The notes beneath the pieces were generated by a model. That model was not told the origin of the DNA. It made no database searches and saw only the letters and a program-made list of their open reading frames with translations. DNA of 19,843 nt, taken from the NCBI GenBank assembly GCA_045591885.1, contig JAZNTT010000055.1, positions 1 to 19,843 of the forward strand, written 5' to 3'. The translations under genes were made by a program, and so were the position numbers. The DNA is from Colimorpha_A sp045591885. GTDB lineage: Bacteria > Bacillota > Clostridia > Oscillospirales > CAG-272. Of this stretch, positions 1 to 8,071 are shown in pieces; within the stretch, counting starts at the first letter, position 1; every line of letters starts with the position of its first letter.

Positions 1-16
1 AAAGTCGGAATAAAAC

Positions 17-45
17 TTGAATAATACAAATTGTTATGATAAAAT
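17..45 (+). promoter_or_regulatory. Sigma-A-type promoter of the GNAT gene
   Basis: The -35 box TTGAAT lies at 17-22 and the -10 box TAAAAT at 40-45, with 17 bases between them. A TG dinucleotide one base before the -10 box makes it an extended -10. Transcription would start near 52, giving a leader of about 100 nt before the GNAT start codon. The match was made by eye. Confidence 0.6.
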
Positions 46-49
46 GGGT

Positions 50-149
50 TTGGGCATAGCCCAATAAAGCATTTGTACTTACAAATGCGATGCTGGTTCT
101 TCTTTCGAATCAGTTCGATAAATAAGAATTTGTAGTGGTAAAACCATTA
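50..149 (+). promoter_or_regulatory. Multi-hairpin leader upstream of the GNAT gene
   Basis: Four inverted repeats follow each other. TTGGGC/GCCCAA is at 50-55 and 59-64. GCATTTGTA/TACAAATGC is at 69-77 and 80-88. TTCTT..TCGAA pairs with TTCGA..AAGAA at 97-109 and 114-128, with an internal loop. A seven-pair stem with one G-U is at 133-139 and 143-149, loop AAA, reaching the first base of the start codon. Short reading frames begin at 85 (16 codons plus stop) and 90 (11 codons plus stop). The layout resembles attenuated leaders of resistance genes, but that function is inferred. If transcription starts near 52, the first hairpin is only partly transcribed. Confidence 0.45.
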
Positions 150-709
150 TGGTACATAAAGGAACAAAAGAGATAGAAACAGAACGATTGATACTTCGAC
201 AATTTAACAAAGATGATGCAGAAGCTATGTTCAAAAACTGGGAAAGTGATTCAAAAGTTACAGAGTTTTTGCGTTGGCCAACTGCAATAGATATTAGTGA
301 AGCAGAACAGGTTCTTAATGAATGGGTTCAAGGATATGAGAATCTTGATTTTTATCAGTGGGCAATCGTCTTAAAAGAAATTGGAGAGCCTATCGGTTCT
401 ATTAGTGTTGTAGAGAAAAATGAAAACCTTGATATTGTTCACATAGGATATTGTATAGGTAGCAAGTGGTGGCACCAAGGATTTACAACAGAGGCATTCA
501 AAGCAATTATTCCTTTTTTCTTTGAAGAGGTAGGTGTAAACAGAATTGAATCGCAACATGACCCGAACAATCCAAATTCAGGAATGGTAATGCAAAAATG
601 TGGATTGAGGTACGAGGGGACTCTTCGCCAAGCTGATTGGAGTAACAAGGGTGTTGTAGATGCTTGTATGTATAGCTTATTGAAATCGGAATGGAAGCAT
701 GAACGATAA
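149..709 (+). CDS. GNAT family N-acetyltransferase (RimJ/RimL type)
   Basis: This 186-residue protein has the layout of RimJ/RimL-like acetyltransferases, which move the acetyl group of acetyl-CoA to an amine. The N-terminal ETERLILR (10-17) is typical. The acetyl-CoA loop (motif A) is around residues 99-120, with IGYCIG and WHQGFTTEA. The following NPNSGMVMQKCGLRYEGTLR (141-160) is the usual second half. The substrate could be a protein N-terminus, an amino acid or an antibiotic, and the sequence does not decide. No good ribosome site precedes the ATG, which sits at the foot of a hairpin. The gene is more AT-rich than the genes to its right and is boxed by its own promoter and terminator. 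This would fit a recently acquired single-gene unit. Confidence 0.88.
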   Translation: MVHKGTKEIETERLILRQFNKDDAEAMFKNWESDSKVTEFLRWPTAIDISEAEQVLNEWVQGYENLDFYQWAIVLKEIGEPIGSISVVEKNENLDIVHIGYCIGSKWWHQGFTTEAFKAIIPFFFEEVGVNRIESQHDPNNPNSGMVMQKCGLRYEGTLRQADWSNKGVVDACMYSLLKSEWKHER

Positions 710-730
710 ATTCCAATTTGTTGAACAGAA

Positions 731-769
731 AAACACCGACGGATTATTAAAATCTGTCGGTGTTTTTTC
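731..769. terminator. Bidirectional Rho-independent terminator
   Basis: A stem pairs 732-744 with 752-764 (core ACACCGAC/GTCGGTGT, one G-U) around a seven-base loop. It is followed by T6 on the plus strand and by a T5 run on the minus strand. It can end both the GNAT transcript and the acyl-CoA synthetase transcript that converge here. Confidence 0.85.
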
Positions 770-809
770 TTCCTTATGAGAAGAAGCCCTTTTCCGTCCT
801 TTTGTTTTT

Positions 810-2471
810 TTAAAGAGGAGAGCCGTCCTTTGCACGGCGAATCTTCTTGGTGGTGGTGATAACAAACGGGGTTTCGCGGATAATAACCTTGGTAACCTGC
901 TTGTATGCGGGAAGGTTCTTGAGCGCTTCGAACACGTCGCGCTTCAATTTTGCCTGAAGCTCCTCGATGTTCGCGTCCTTTACAACTTCGGGATCGAGTG
1001 CACACTGAACCGCAAGAGCGGATTCGTTACCGTCTTCATCGCGGTGAGCGTAAACAACGTTTTGCAAAACGTAGGGGATACCGCCGATGTAATCCTCCAA
1101 TTCCTCGGGGTAAATGTTCTTACCGTTGCCGAGAATGATAATGTTTTTCTTTCTGCCGGTGATTATGATCTGCTTTTTATCGGTTATCTTACCGAAGTCG
1201 CCGGTACGGAAATATCCGTCCTCGGTCATCACTCTTTTCGTCTCCTCGGGGTTCTTGTAGTAACCGAGCATAACGTTCGGCCCCTTGACGAGAAGCTCGC
1301 CGACCCCCTCCTCGTTCACGTCGTCAAGCTTGACCGAAACGCCCGAGACGGGATAACCGATATCGTCGGGACAGGTATAGAAATCATTATGCATAAGTGA
1401 AATGGGCGCGGTCTCGGTAAGCCCGTAGCCGATCATAAGCTTGATGCCGAAGCGCTCGTAATCGCGGAACACCTCGGGCGCTAAAAGTGCGGCACCGCAT
1501 ACCATAAGTCGCATTCTGCCGCCGAAGGTCTCGCTTATGATACCGAATATCTTCTTACCCGCTTTATTACCCGTCATGTCTGACGCCGCCTTCTGAAGCG
1601 AGAATATAAGCTTGCCGCCCTTGATCTTCTTATACTTCTTGAGAATCGCATTGCGGAAGGTTTCGAGAATAAGCGGAACGCCCGCCATAACGGTCGGGCG
1701 GTAAAGCTTAAGCTCCGCCTGCAGACGCTTGAGAGAGCTATTGTACGCGATCGCGCTTCCCGAATACATTACGAGCAGACAACCAACCGTCGTTTCGTAG
1801 GTATGATGAAGCGGTGCAACCGAAAGTATCACGTCAGAAGGATATATTTTCACACGGCGAAGCGCGTGCGTCAGGTCAAAGCAGATATTATACTGCGAGA
1901 GCATAACGCCCTTTGCAACTCCCGTCGTACCCGACGTGTAAAGAAGCGAGCCGAGCGCGTGTGGATTTATCTTGTGGTCGCGATAAGAGGTGTCACCGTT
2001 TTCGATAAGCGCCTTGCCCTCCTCAACGTAACAGTTGATGCCGTCCATATTAAGCTTCATGATATCATCGGAAATAAGCGCTATTTTATCCTCCTGCTCG
2101 GGAGAATATATTACCGCATCCGCTTCCGCATCCTTTATCAGCTCCGAGATCTCCTCGCCGCGAAGATCCTTGTCTATCGGAACGATAACGCCGACGCCGC
2201 AAGTAACTGCAAGATATGAAATTACCCAGTTATACGAGTTTTTGCCCGTAACTGCGATCTTGCACCCCTCGGGAAGCTTGCTGCGGAGATAAGTCGCAAA
2301 CGCCTTAACACGCGCAAGCACCTCACCGTAGGTTATCTCTTTTACTTCTCCGTCCTCGCTGTACAGAAACGCGGGACGCTCGCCGTAAAGCGATGCCGAG
2401 CGTTCGATAAGCTCTCTTATCGTTGTTACTTCTTCGGTTTCATATACGAAATTCGTATTGTGTTTAGCCAT
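810..2471 (-). CDS. AMP-forming long-chain acyl-CoA synthetase-like ligase
   Basis: This 553-residue protein belongs to the ANL superfamily, which activates a carboxylic acid with ATP to an acyl-adenylate and then usually passes it to CoA. The phosphate-binding loop YTSGTTGVAKG is at about 178-188, YGLTE at 349-353 and RTGD at 422-425. The hinge segment GRKKNIIILGNGKNIYPEE spans 439-457. A lysine in TTTKKIRR near the C-terminus fits the catalytic Lys of the mobile domain. The closest overall likeness is to the FadD-like long-chain fatty acid group, but the chain length cannot be read from sequence. The start ATG has GAGGAG seven bases upstream. The gene stands alone, with its own promoter and terminator. 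Confidence 0.9.
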   Translation of the reverse strand: MAKHNTNFVYETEEVTTIRELIERSASLYGERPAFLYSEDGEVKEITYGEVLARVKAFATYLRSKLPEGCKIAVTGKNSYNWVISYLAVTCGVGVIVPIDKDLRGEEISELIKDAEADAVIYSPEQEDKIALISDDIMKLNMDGINCYVEEGKALIENGDTSYRDHKINPHALGSLLYTSGTTGVAKGVMLSQYNICFDLTHALRRVKIYPSDVILSVAPLHHTYETTVGCLLVMYSGSAIAYNSSLKRLQAELKLYRPTVMAGVPLILETFRNAILKKYKKIKGGKLIFSLQKAASDMTGNKAGKKIFGIISETFGGRMRLMVCGAALLAPEVFRDYERFGIKLMIGYGLTETAPISLMHNDFYTCPDDIGYPVSGVSVKLDDVNEEGVGELLVKGPNVMLGYYKNPEETKRVMTEDGYFRTGDFGKITDKKQIIITGRKKNIIILGNGKNIYPEELEDYIGGIPYVLQNVVYAHRDEDGNESALAVQCALDPEVVKDANIEELQAKLKRDVFEALKNLPAYKQVTKVIIRETPFVITTTKKIRRAKDGSPL

Positions 2472-2515
2472 AGATTTCTCCTCAATACATGGGTCAAAAG
2501 GTTATCAATGTAAAC

Positions 2516-2544
2516 ATTATAGCATAAAAAGCCAATTGAGTCAA
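2516..2544 (-). promoter_or_regulatory. Strong sigma-A promoter of the acyl-CoA synthetase
   Basis: On the minus strand TTGACT (2539-2544) is followed after 17 bases by TATAAT (2516-2521), with TG one base before the -10. The spacing is ideal and only one base departs from consensus. Transcription would start near 2509, about 38 bases before the ATG. Confidence 0.85.
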
Positions 2545-2583
2545 CGATGTTCACCTGAAATTCAGATTTCTCCCGTTGAACGT

Positions 2584-2616
2584 AAAATAACCGAGAGGAA
2601 TCCTCTCGGTTATTTT
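2584..2616 (-). terminator. Terminator of the upp-rnhA operon, overlapping the rnhA stop
   Basis: Sixteen-base arms (2584-2599 and 2601-2616) pair around CCGAGAGGA/TCCTCTCGG with AAAATAA and TTATTTT flanks. The rnhA stop codon (2615-2617) is part of the stem, so the transcript ends directly after the last gene. The flanking A and T runs would also let it act from the other side. Confidence 0.8.
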
Positions 2617-3067
2617 ACTCTGCTATTTCATTTTTTATGCTCTCAATAGCTTCAACGGCGAGGCGGTCGCAACGCTCGTTATAAGGATGTCCCGCGTGAC
2701 CCTTTACCCAAACGTAGGTCACGTCATGACGTTCGTTAAGAGCCAGAAGCTGCTCCCAAAGATCGGTGTTCTGCGCCTTTTTCTTGTCGGGCTTGAACCA
2801 GTTATTACTCTTCCACTTCTTCGCCCAGCCAAGGTTGATCCCGTCAACGAGGTATTTCGAATCCGATGTCAGAAGAACTCGGCACGGCTCCTTAAGAAGC
2901 TCAAGCGCCTTTATCGCGCCGAGAAGCTCCATGCGGTTGTTCGTTGTCTCGGCAAAGCCCTCGGACAGCTCGCGCTCGTATTCGTGATAAACAAGTATCG
3001 CTCCGTAACCGCCGGGGCCGGGATTTCCGCTGCAAGCTCCGTCGGTATAGATATTGACTGTTTTCAT
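2615..3067 (-). CDS. rnhA: Ribonuclease HI
   Basis: This 150-residue protein matches bacterial RNase HI along its full length. It cleaves the RNA strand of RNA:DNA hybrids, for example R-loops and Okazaki primers. The N-terminal YTDGACSGNPGPGGYG (7-22) contains the first catalytic aspartate (D9). E47 is in NNRMEL, D69 in TSDSKYLVDG and D134 in NERCDRLA. H124 in VKGHAGH is the conserved histidine of the flexible loop. All four metal-binding acids are therefore present. The basic-protrusion region (about 79-98, lysine- and tryptophan-rich) is also kept. The start has AGAGGT upstream. It is the last gene of the operon, nine bases after proC. Confidence 0.97.
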   Translation of the reverse strand: MKTVNIYTDGACSGNPGPGGYGAILVYHEYERELSEGFAETTNNRMELLGAIKALELLKEPCRVLLTSDSKYLVDGINLGWAKKWKSNNWFKPDKKKAQNTDLWEQLLALNERHDVTYVWVKGHAGHPYNERCDRLAVEAIESIKNEIAE

Positions 3068-3076
3068 TTATACCTC

Positions 3077-3874
3077 TTATTTTCCAAGCTCGATGTTTCT
3101 TTTATAGGACGCCTCGACCGCGTTTCCGAACAAACGGTCAATTCCGCCGTTTTCAAGTGTCTTTACGCCTTCAATGGTACTTCCGCCGGGCGAGCAAACG
3201 GCACGGCAGAGCGCAGTCGGATCACCCTTCGTTTCGGCAAGCAATCTTGCTGTTCCTATAAGAGTATGCTCCGCCATTACAAGAGCATCCTCGTAGCTTA
3301 AACCGCATTTTTCGCCCCCGCGCGCAAGCGCTTCTATCACCTGGCAAACGAAGGCAGGGCCGCAACCCGAGACCGATGTTCCCGCGTCGATAAGCTTCTC
3401 GTCAAGGCGCATGAGAGTTCCTGCGTTTTTCATTATGTCGAGAAATCCGTTAAGGTCGCTTTCGCTTACTCCCTCCGTCGCGGTATATAGAACGACACCT
3501 TCTCCGACGGACACGGGCAGATTCGGCATTATTCTGACCGTCGGATAATTTCCGAAAAGCTCGCCAAGGCGCGACGTAGTAACCCCCGCCGCCATCGAGA
3601 CGAGAACAAATCCGTCCTTTCTTTCGGCAAGCATCGGCTTAAGCTTGATTGCAAGCTCGGCAAGCATCTGAGGCTTTACGGCAAGAAATATGTACTTGCA
3701 GTCAAATGCGATCTCACTAAGGTCGCCCGTCATAGCTCCCGACTCGGAGCAGAACGCGTCAACCTTATCCTTATTTACGTCGTTAATTACTATATGAAAT
3801 GCGGAAACACTCTTCATGACCGAGCGTGCGAGCGCAGAGCCCATATTTCCGCAACCGATAAATCCAATTCTCAT
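3077..3874 (-). CDS. proC: Pyrroline-5-carboxylate reductase
   Basis: This 265-residue enzyme reduces pyrroline-5-carboxylate to proline with NAD(P)H, the last step of proline synthesis. The N-terminal Rossmann motif GFIGCGNMGSA (4-14) and the VKPQ segment of the cofactor domain are visible. The family signature SPGGSTIEGVKTLE lies near the C-terminus, in the dimer-forming helical domain. Length is normal for the family. One base separates the proA stop from its ATG (TAATATG), so translation is likely coupled. With proB and proA directly upstream, the glutamate-to-proline pathway is complete in one transcript. Confidence 0.97.
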   Translation of the reverse strand: MRIGFIGCGNMGSALARSVMKSVSAFHIVINDVNKDKVDAFCSESGAMTGDLSEIAFDCKYIFLAVKPQMLAELAIKLKPMLAERKDGFVLVSMAAGVTTSRLGELFGNYPTVRIMPNLPVSVGEGVVLYTATEGVSESDLNGFLDIMKNAGTLMRLDEKLIDAGTSVSGCGPAFVCQVIEALARGGEKCGLSYEDALVMAEHTLIGTARLLAETKGDPTALCRAVCSPGGSTIEGVKTLENGGIDRLFGNAVEASYKRNIELGK

Positions 3875-3875
3875 A

Positions 3876-5135
3876 TTAACTTCTCACTTGTCCGTTACCC
3901 GTAATGATATATTTATAAGTGTTCAGCTCGTTAAGTCCCATCGGGCCTCTTGCGTGAAGCCGCTGAGTCGAAATTCCCATCTCACAGCCAAGGCCGAACT
4001 GTCCGCCGTCGGTAAAGCGCGTTGACGCGTTAACGTACACCGCCGCAGAATCGACGACCGTCGTAAAATAAAGTGCATTTTTCTCGTTTTCGGTGATGAT
4101 TCCGTCACTGTGCTTAGTCGAATGAAGTCCGATATGCTCCGCCGCTTCCCTAACACCGCTCACAACCTTGACCGCAAGAATATAATCAAGAAATTCCGTG
4201 TCAAAATCATTTTCAGAGGCAGGCACACCGTCAATTATCTTCGCCGCGTTTTCGTCGAGGCGAAGCTCGACGGGGGGCTTGCCTGCTGCCTCACGTCCGT
4301 CAACGAGAAGCGCTTTCAGACTCGGCAGAAATACAGGCGCAACGCTTTCGTGAACGAGGAGAACCTCCTCGGCGTTACAAACCGACGGGCGCTGAGTTTT
4401 CGCGTTTTCGATTATCGTGAGTGCCTTATCGAGGTCAGCATATTCGTCGACGTAAACGTGACAAATTCCCGTTCCCGTCTCAATGCAAGGCACCGTCGCA
4501 TTTTCCGTGCAGGCACGGATAAGCCCCTTCCCGCCTCTCGGAATGAGCAGGTCAACGTAACCGACTGCCGTCATAAGCTCGTTTGCTCCGTCACGGCTGA
4601 CGTCGGTCAATATATTTACAAAATCGGGATTCATTCCGATAGAATCAAGCCCCTTTTTCATCGCCTTGACGATGGCGGACGAGGTTCTGTACGCCTCCTT
4701 GCCGCCACGCAATACACAGACGTTTCCGCTTTTAAGGCAGAGTGCCGCGGCATCGGAGGTGACGTTCGGACGGCTCTCGTAAATAATCGCAACCACGCCC
4801 ATCGGCACCGACGTTTTTTTCACCGAAAGCCCGTTTTCAAGCGTATGCTCGGAGATCGTGCGCCCTACGGGATCGGGTAGCGAAATAAGCGCAGTTACAC
4901 CCTTTGCCATATCGCTCACTCGCTTATGATCGAGAGCAAGACGGTCGAGCATGACGTCGGAGATAACTCCCCTTGCCGCGCTCAGATCCAGCGCGTTTTC
5001 GCTAAGTATTTCAGATTCATTTTCAAGTATCGCCTGCGCCATTGCGTCAAGCGCTCTGTTCTTATCCTCGGTTGAGAGGAGAAGAAGCTCGTTTTTGGCG
5101 TTTTTCGCCTTAATAAGTATTGCTTTTGTAGTCAT
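3876..5135 (-). CDS. proA: Gamma-glutamyl phosphate reductase
   Basis: This 419-residue enzyme reduces gamma-glutamyl phosphate to glutamate semialdehyde with NADPH, the second step of proline synthesis. It has the aldehyde-dehydrogenase-like fold. ESRPNVT is at 120-126, the cofactor region LKSGNVCVLRGGKEA at about 134-148 and LIPRGGKGLI at 197-206. The probable catalytic cysteine is C253 in RPSVCNAEE. Length is typical. Its ATG overlaps the proB stop as ATGA, the usual sign of translational coupling between two subunits that hand over the labile phosphate. Confidence 0.97.
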   Translation of the reverse strand: MTTKAILIKAKNAKNELLLLSTEDKNRALDAMAQAILENESEILSENALDLSAARGVISDVMLDRLALDHKRVSDMAKGVTALISLPDPVGRTISEHTLENGLSVKKTSVPMGVVAIIYESRPNVTSDAAALCLKSGNVCVLRGGKEAYRTSSAIVKAMKKGLDSIGMNPDFVNILTDVSRDGANELMTAVGYVDLLIPRGGKGLIRACTENATVPCIETGTGICHVYVDEYADLDKALTIIENAKTQRPSVCNAEEVLLVHESVAPVFLPSLKALLVDGREAAGKPPVELRLDENAAKIIDGVPASENDFDTEFLDYILAVKVVSGVREAAEHIGLHSTKHSDGIITENEKNALYFTTVVDSAAVYVNASTRFTDGGQFGLGCEMGISTQRLHARGPMGLNELNTYKYIITGNGQVRS

Positions 5136-5902
5136 TTCTTCTTGCCTATAAATTTCGTTCCGACACTGCTTCCGTCGAAAATATCGTAAAGAATTTTCGG
5201 ATCGGAGCCGTTTGCTATTATCATATCACAGCCTGCCTCCGTCGCAATACCCGCCGCCGAAAGCTTGGTTTTCATTCCGCCCGTACCGAGCGAGCTTCCC
5301 TTTCCGCCGCCGAGAGCGATTATCTTATCGGTTATCTCGTTCACAACGGGAATGAGCACAGCGTTTTCGTCCTTGTGAGGATCGGCGGTATACAATCCGT
5401 CGATGTCCGAAAGGAGAACGAGCAGATCGGCGTCGGCGCTTTCCGCAACGATAGCCGCAAGAGTGTCGTTATCACCGACGGCGATCTCCTCGGTCGCTAT
5501 CGTGTCGTTCTCGTTTATAACGGGAAGAGCACCAAGCTCGATAAGTCGGTTAAGCGTGTTTTTGAAATTCTCGTGCCGTTCCTCATTTTTAACGTCCGAC
5601 GCAGTCAGAAGTATCTGCGCTACAGTATGATTATACTCCGAGAAAAGGCGGTCGTAGGTATACATAAGTTCACACTGACCGACGGCTGCCGCCGCCTGCT
5701 TTGTCGGCATATCAGTCGGGCGCTTATCAAGCCCAAGCTTGCCGACGCCCATTCCGATCGCGCCCGAGGAAACAAGTATAATCTCGTTGCCCGCGTTTTT
5801 TAAATCCGAGAGGACCTTACACAGCTCCTCAACTCTTCTGATATTTAGTCGACCGCCCTCGTGGGCAACGGTCGAGGTTCCTACTTTAATTACAGTTTTC
5901 AT
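5132..5902 (-). CDS. proB: Glutamate 5-kinase, short form without PUA domain
   Basis: This enzyme phosphorylates the gamma-carboxyl of glutamate with ATP, the committed step of proline synthesis. Motifs of the amino-acid-kinase fold are all present from the chosen start (256 residues): KVGTST at 6-11, INENDT at 129-134, GDNDTLAA at 143-150, LLSDIDGLYT at 163-172 and GTGGMKTK at 206-213. I chose the ATG at 5902 because the protein then begins MKTVIKVGTST like its homologues and lies four bases after the preceding stop. An in-frame ATG at 5926 would add eight residues and overlap that gene. The chain ends where the kinase domain ends. The C-terminal PUA domain of the roughly 365-residue E. coli and Bacillus proteins is absent. 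Confidence 0.95.
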   Translation of the reverse strand: MKTVIKVGTSTVAHEGGRLNIRRVEELCKVLSDLKNAGNEIILVSSGAIGMGVGKLGLDKRPTDMPTKQAAAAVGQCELMYTYDRLFSEYNHTVAQILLTASDVKNEERHENFKNTLNRLIELGALPVINENDTIATEEIAVGDNDTLAAIVAESADADLLVLLSDIDGLYTADPHKDENAVLIPVVNEITDKIIALGGGKGSSLGTGGMKTKLSAAGIATEAGCDMIIANGSDPKILYDIFDGSSVGTKFIGKKK

Positions 5903-5906
5903 TTTA

Positions 5907-8054
5907 TTATTTCTTTCCGAATACATACGCGTAATAGTCGTTTTCTATTACGTAGAATGAATATTTTCTTTTTGCCGAGACGAGCTGGTTTACGCTCTTA
6001 ACGTATTCAGATATCTCGTCTTCGGTCGCGGTAAAGCCCTCCGCAGGGGTGAATTTCTTTGATGACGTCTTGTAGCTGCCGTACCTTGTGATCCAGTTCC
6101 AAGAGCCAGCGCCCTCGTCAAAATTAATAATGACTATCGGCTCATCGCCGGAAAGAACGTCGGTTCCCGCCATTAGACGCGAATCATATTCAAGCCCAAA
6201 CAGGTTCGACAGGGTCGGCAGAATGTCGATAGCTGAGCATGGGGTGTCGATATGGATCGGCTCCTCCATCGCGGAATTCCAGATTATAAACGCGTTTCTG
6301 TACAGCTCAAAGTTCCCGTTCATTCCGCTTTGCGGGATTCCGTAAAGCTCAGAAAGAGATGCGTTAGACAAGCCGTACGGATAATGGTCCGCGCCCATCG
6401 CAAATACGGTTCTGTCAAGTATTCCCGCATCGCGCAGATTGTTTACAAGCTCAGCAAGCATAAGCTCGACCTCGTATTGGCAGGCAAGATACGCCTTGAC
6501 CTCTTCCGAATAATCAAGCCCGTACTGCTGGCAGTAGCTGTTGATAAACGCTCTGTGCTTCTTGCACATATTGTTTCCCGACCAGTTATAATTCGTATGA
6601 CCGCTTATCGTCATATAATAAACGTGGAACGGCTCTTTGTCGATAAAATCGCTTACCGTCACCTTAGCGGTATCGTGGTCGGACGGCACCCAAGGGAATT
6701 TCATCTTGTTCCCGTCCTTGTCGGTAAAGGTCTCAATACCGGAATATCCCTTGACGTTATTTCTGTTGTAGCCGATCCATTCGTATCCGAGTGAAGGGTG
6801 CGATTTGTTGCGGTTATAGTAAGTGTACGTCCACGCGTGGTACGCCTTCGTCGTATATCCGAGCTTTTTAAACTGATTTCCGAGAGCGAAGGGCTGATAA
6901 GTATCACCGATGTAGTCCGTCATACACTTGGTGCTGTTATAGAAGTTGCCCGTCAGGTTTGCATATTCGCCCGTTGAAGTCGAGCCGCCCCACGTACCGT
7001 TATAGAAATTCTCGAAAACGAAGCCCTCGTTTGCCATCATGTAAAGAGTCGGCGTGAGGTTTGGATTTATAACGTGGTGCGAGAAGCCCTCAAGGGTGAG
7101 GAATATCAGATTATAGCCCTCAAACATTCCCGTATACTGATTTTTCTTCGACGGCGTAAGCGATGTGAAATATTTGTTAAGCTCACCGATCTTTCCGCCT
7201 GTTTTGGAAAAATCGAGATTCTCCATAATGTTATCACCGTAAACAATGGGCGGCTCGGGCGGCTCAGTGGTTCCACCGGGCCCCGTTTGGTCAGGGTTCG
7301 TCGTATCTCCCTCGCTCTCGAACGGATTATGAATATCGTCCATTCCCGATTCGATAACTACCTTTTCCTCAAGCTCTCCGAAGAAATACGCCTGAAGCGC
7401 AAGACGTGTAGACGTTAGGATTCCAAGCTTGTTTGCGCTCTCTGTCGGATCGTGATACTTGTAATAATAAAGCGAGCCGTAGTCTCCGTTATCCTTCGCA
7501 ACCGACACCGAGCCAAGAATAAATGACAGCGCCATCACCGCCGCGCAGAAATAATTGAGTATCGGCGGAATGCGCTTTAAGGGATAATTTAAAAGCACTC
7601 CGTTGAACACCGACATAAGAACGGTAGGAACACAAAGGAGAATAACGTAAAAGAAGTTCTTAGCGATGGTATCCCACATTACGGTAGAGAAATCGGTCAT
7701 CGCCTCACCCGCCATCGAGGTGCTTTCAAGGCTGTAATATACTCTGAATATCTCAAAGTATATCATCTGCGAGCCGAGAATGAGCGCAAGCACCACCGTG
7801 AGGACGATAGCGGTTATCCGAAGTGCCGTTCGGTTTTTTATAAATGATAGGACAAACGAAATAAACGCACCGAACGAGAACGAAAAGAAGAAAATATTCG
7901 CAAGCTCGGTTTTTGTCGGAGCACCGATAGTACGCAGACGAACAACCATTTCAAGATAAAAAACGGCAATAGGGAAAAAGAGAAGCATCAAAATGAGGTT
8001 TCTCAAGTACTTCTTACTTGTCGCTCTGCCGTTTTTAACTATCGTTTCTTTCAT
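5907..8054 (-). CDS. LtaS-like sulfatase-fold membrane phosphoglycerol transferase
   Basis: This 715-residue protein has about five membrane helices in the first 185 residues, then an outer alkaline-phosphatase/sulfatase-like domain. That is the plan of lipoteichoic acid synthase, which polymerises glycerol phosphate from phosphatidylglycerol outside the membrane. Metal and nucleophile sites are recognisable: LIFLTLEGF (316-324), GGSTSTGEY (356-364, likely nucleophile T359) and GADHYPY (554-560). A Pro/Gly/Thr/Glu-rich linker (about 246-270) joins the halves. The polymer need not be classical lipoteichoic acid, since related enzymes decorate glycans with phosphoglycerol. The start has AGGA nine bases upstream. 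It sits between pncC and proB in the operon. Confidence 0.85.
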   Translation of the reverse strand: MKETIVKNGRATSKKYLRNLILMLLFFPIAVFYLEMVVRLRTIGAPTKTELANIFFFSFSFGAFISFVLSFIKNRTALRITAIVLTVVLALILGSQMIYFEIFRVYYSLESTSMAGEAMTDFSTVMWDTIAKNFFYVILLCVPTVLMSVFNGVLLNYPLKRIPPILNYFCAAVMALSFILGSVSVAKDNGDYGSLYYYKYHDPTESANKLGILTSTRLALQAYFFGELEEKVVIESGMDDIHNPFESEGDTTNPDQTGPGGTTEPPEPPIVYGDNIMENLDFSKTGGKIGELNKYFTSLTPSKKNQYTGMFEGYNLIFLTLEGFSHHVINPNLTPTLYMMANEGFVFENFYNGTWGGSTSTGEYANLTGNFYNSTKCMTDYIGDTYQPFALGNQFKKLGYTTKAYHAWTYTYYNRNKSHPSLGYEWIGYNRNNVKGYSGIETFTDKDGNKMKFPWVPSDHDTAKVTVSDFIDKEPFHVYYMTISGHTNYNWSGNNMCKKHRAFINSYCQQYGLDYSEEVKAYLACQYEVELMLAELVNNLRDAGILDRTVFAMGADHYPYGLSNASLSELYGIPQSGMNGNFELYRNAFIIWNSAMEEPIHIDTPCSAIDILPTLSNLFGLEYDSRLMAGTDVLSGDEPIVIINFDEGAGSWNWITRYGSYKTSSKKFTPAEGFTATEDEISEYVKSVNQLVSAKRKYSFYVIENDYYAYVFGKK

Positions 8055-8071
8055 GTTTTTGTTCCTATCGG

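Noticed and set aside
44..67. Seven-codon frame (MGLGIAQ) at the start of the GNAT leader
   Set aside because: Its ATG overlaps the -10 box, so it is not transcribed from the promoter seen.
4110..4880. Long plus-strand open frame (256 codons) opposite proA
   Set aside because: It lies wholly inside the convincing proA gene on the other strand, resembles no family and has no ribosome site. Similar shadows lie opposite most genes, for example 6252-6794 and 14761-15675.
5903..5926. Longer proB start overlapping the LtaS-like gene
   Set aside because: Homologues begin at the MKTVIKVGTS position, and the longer form adds eight residues encoded by the end of the upstream gene.
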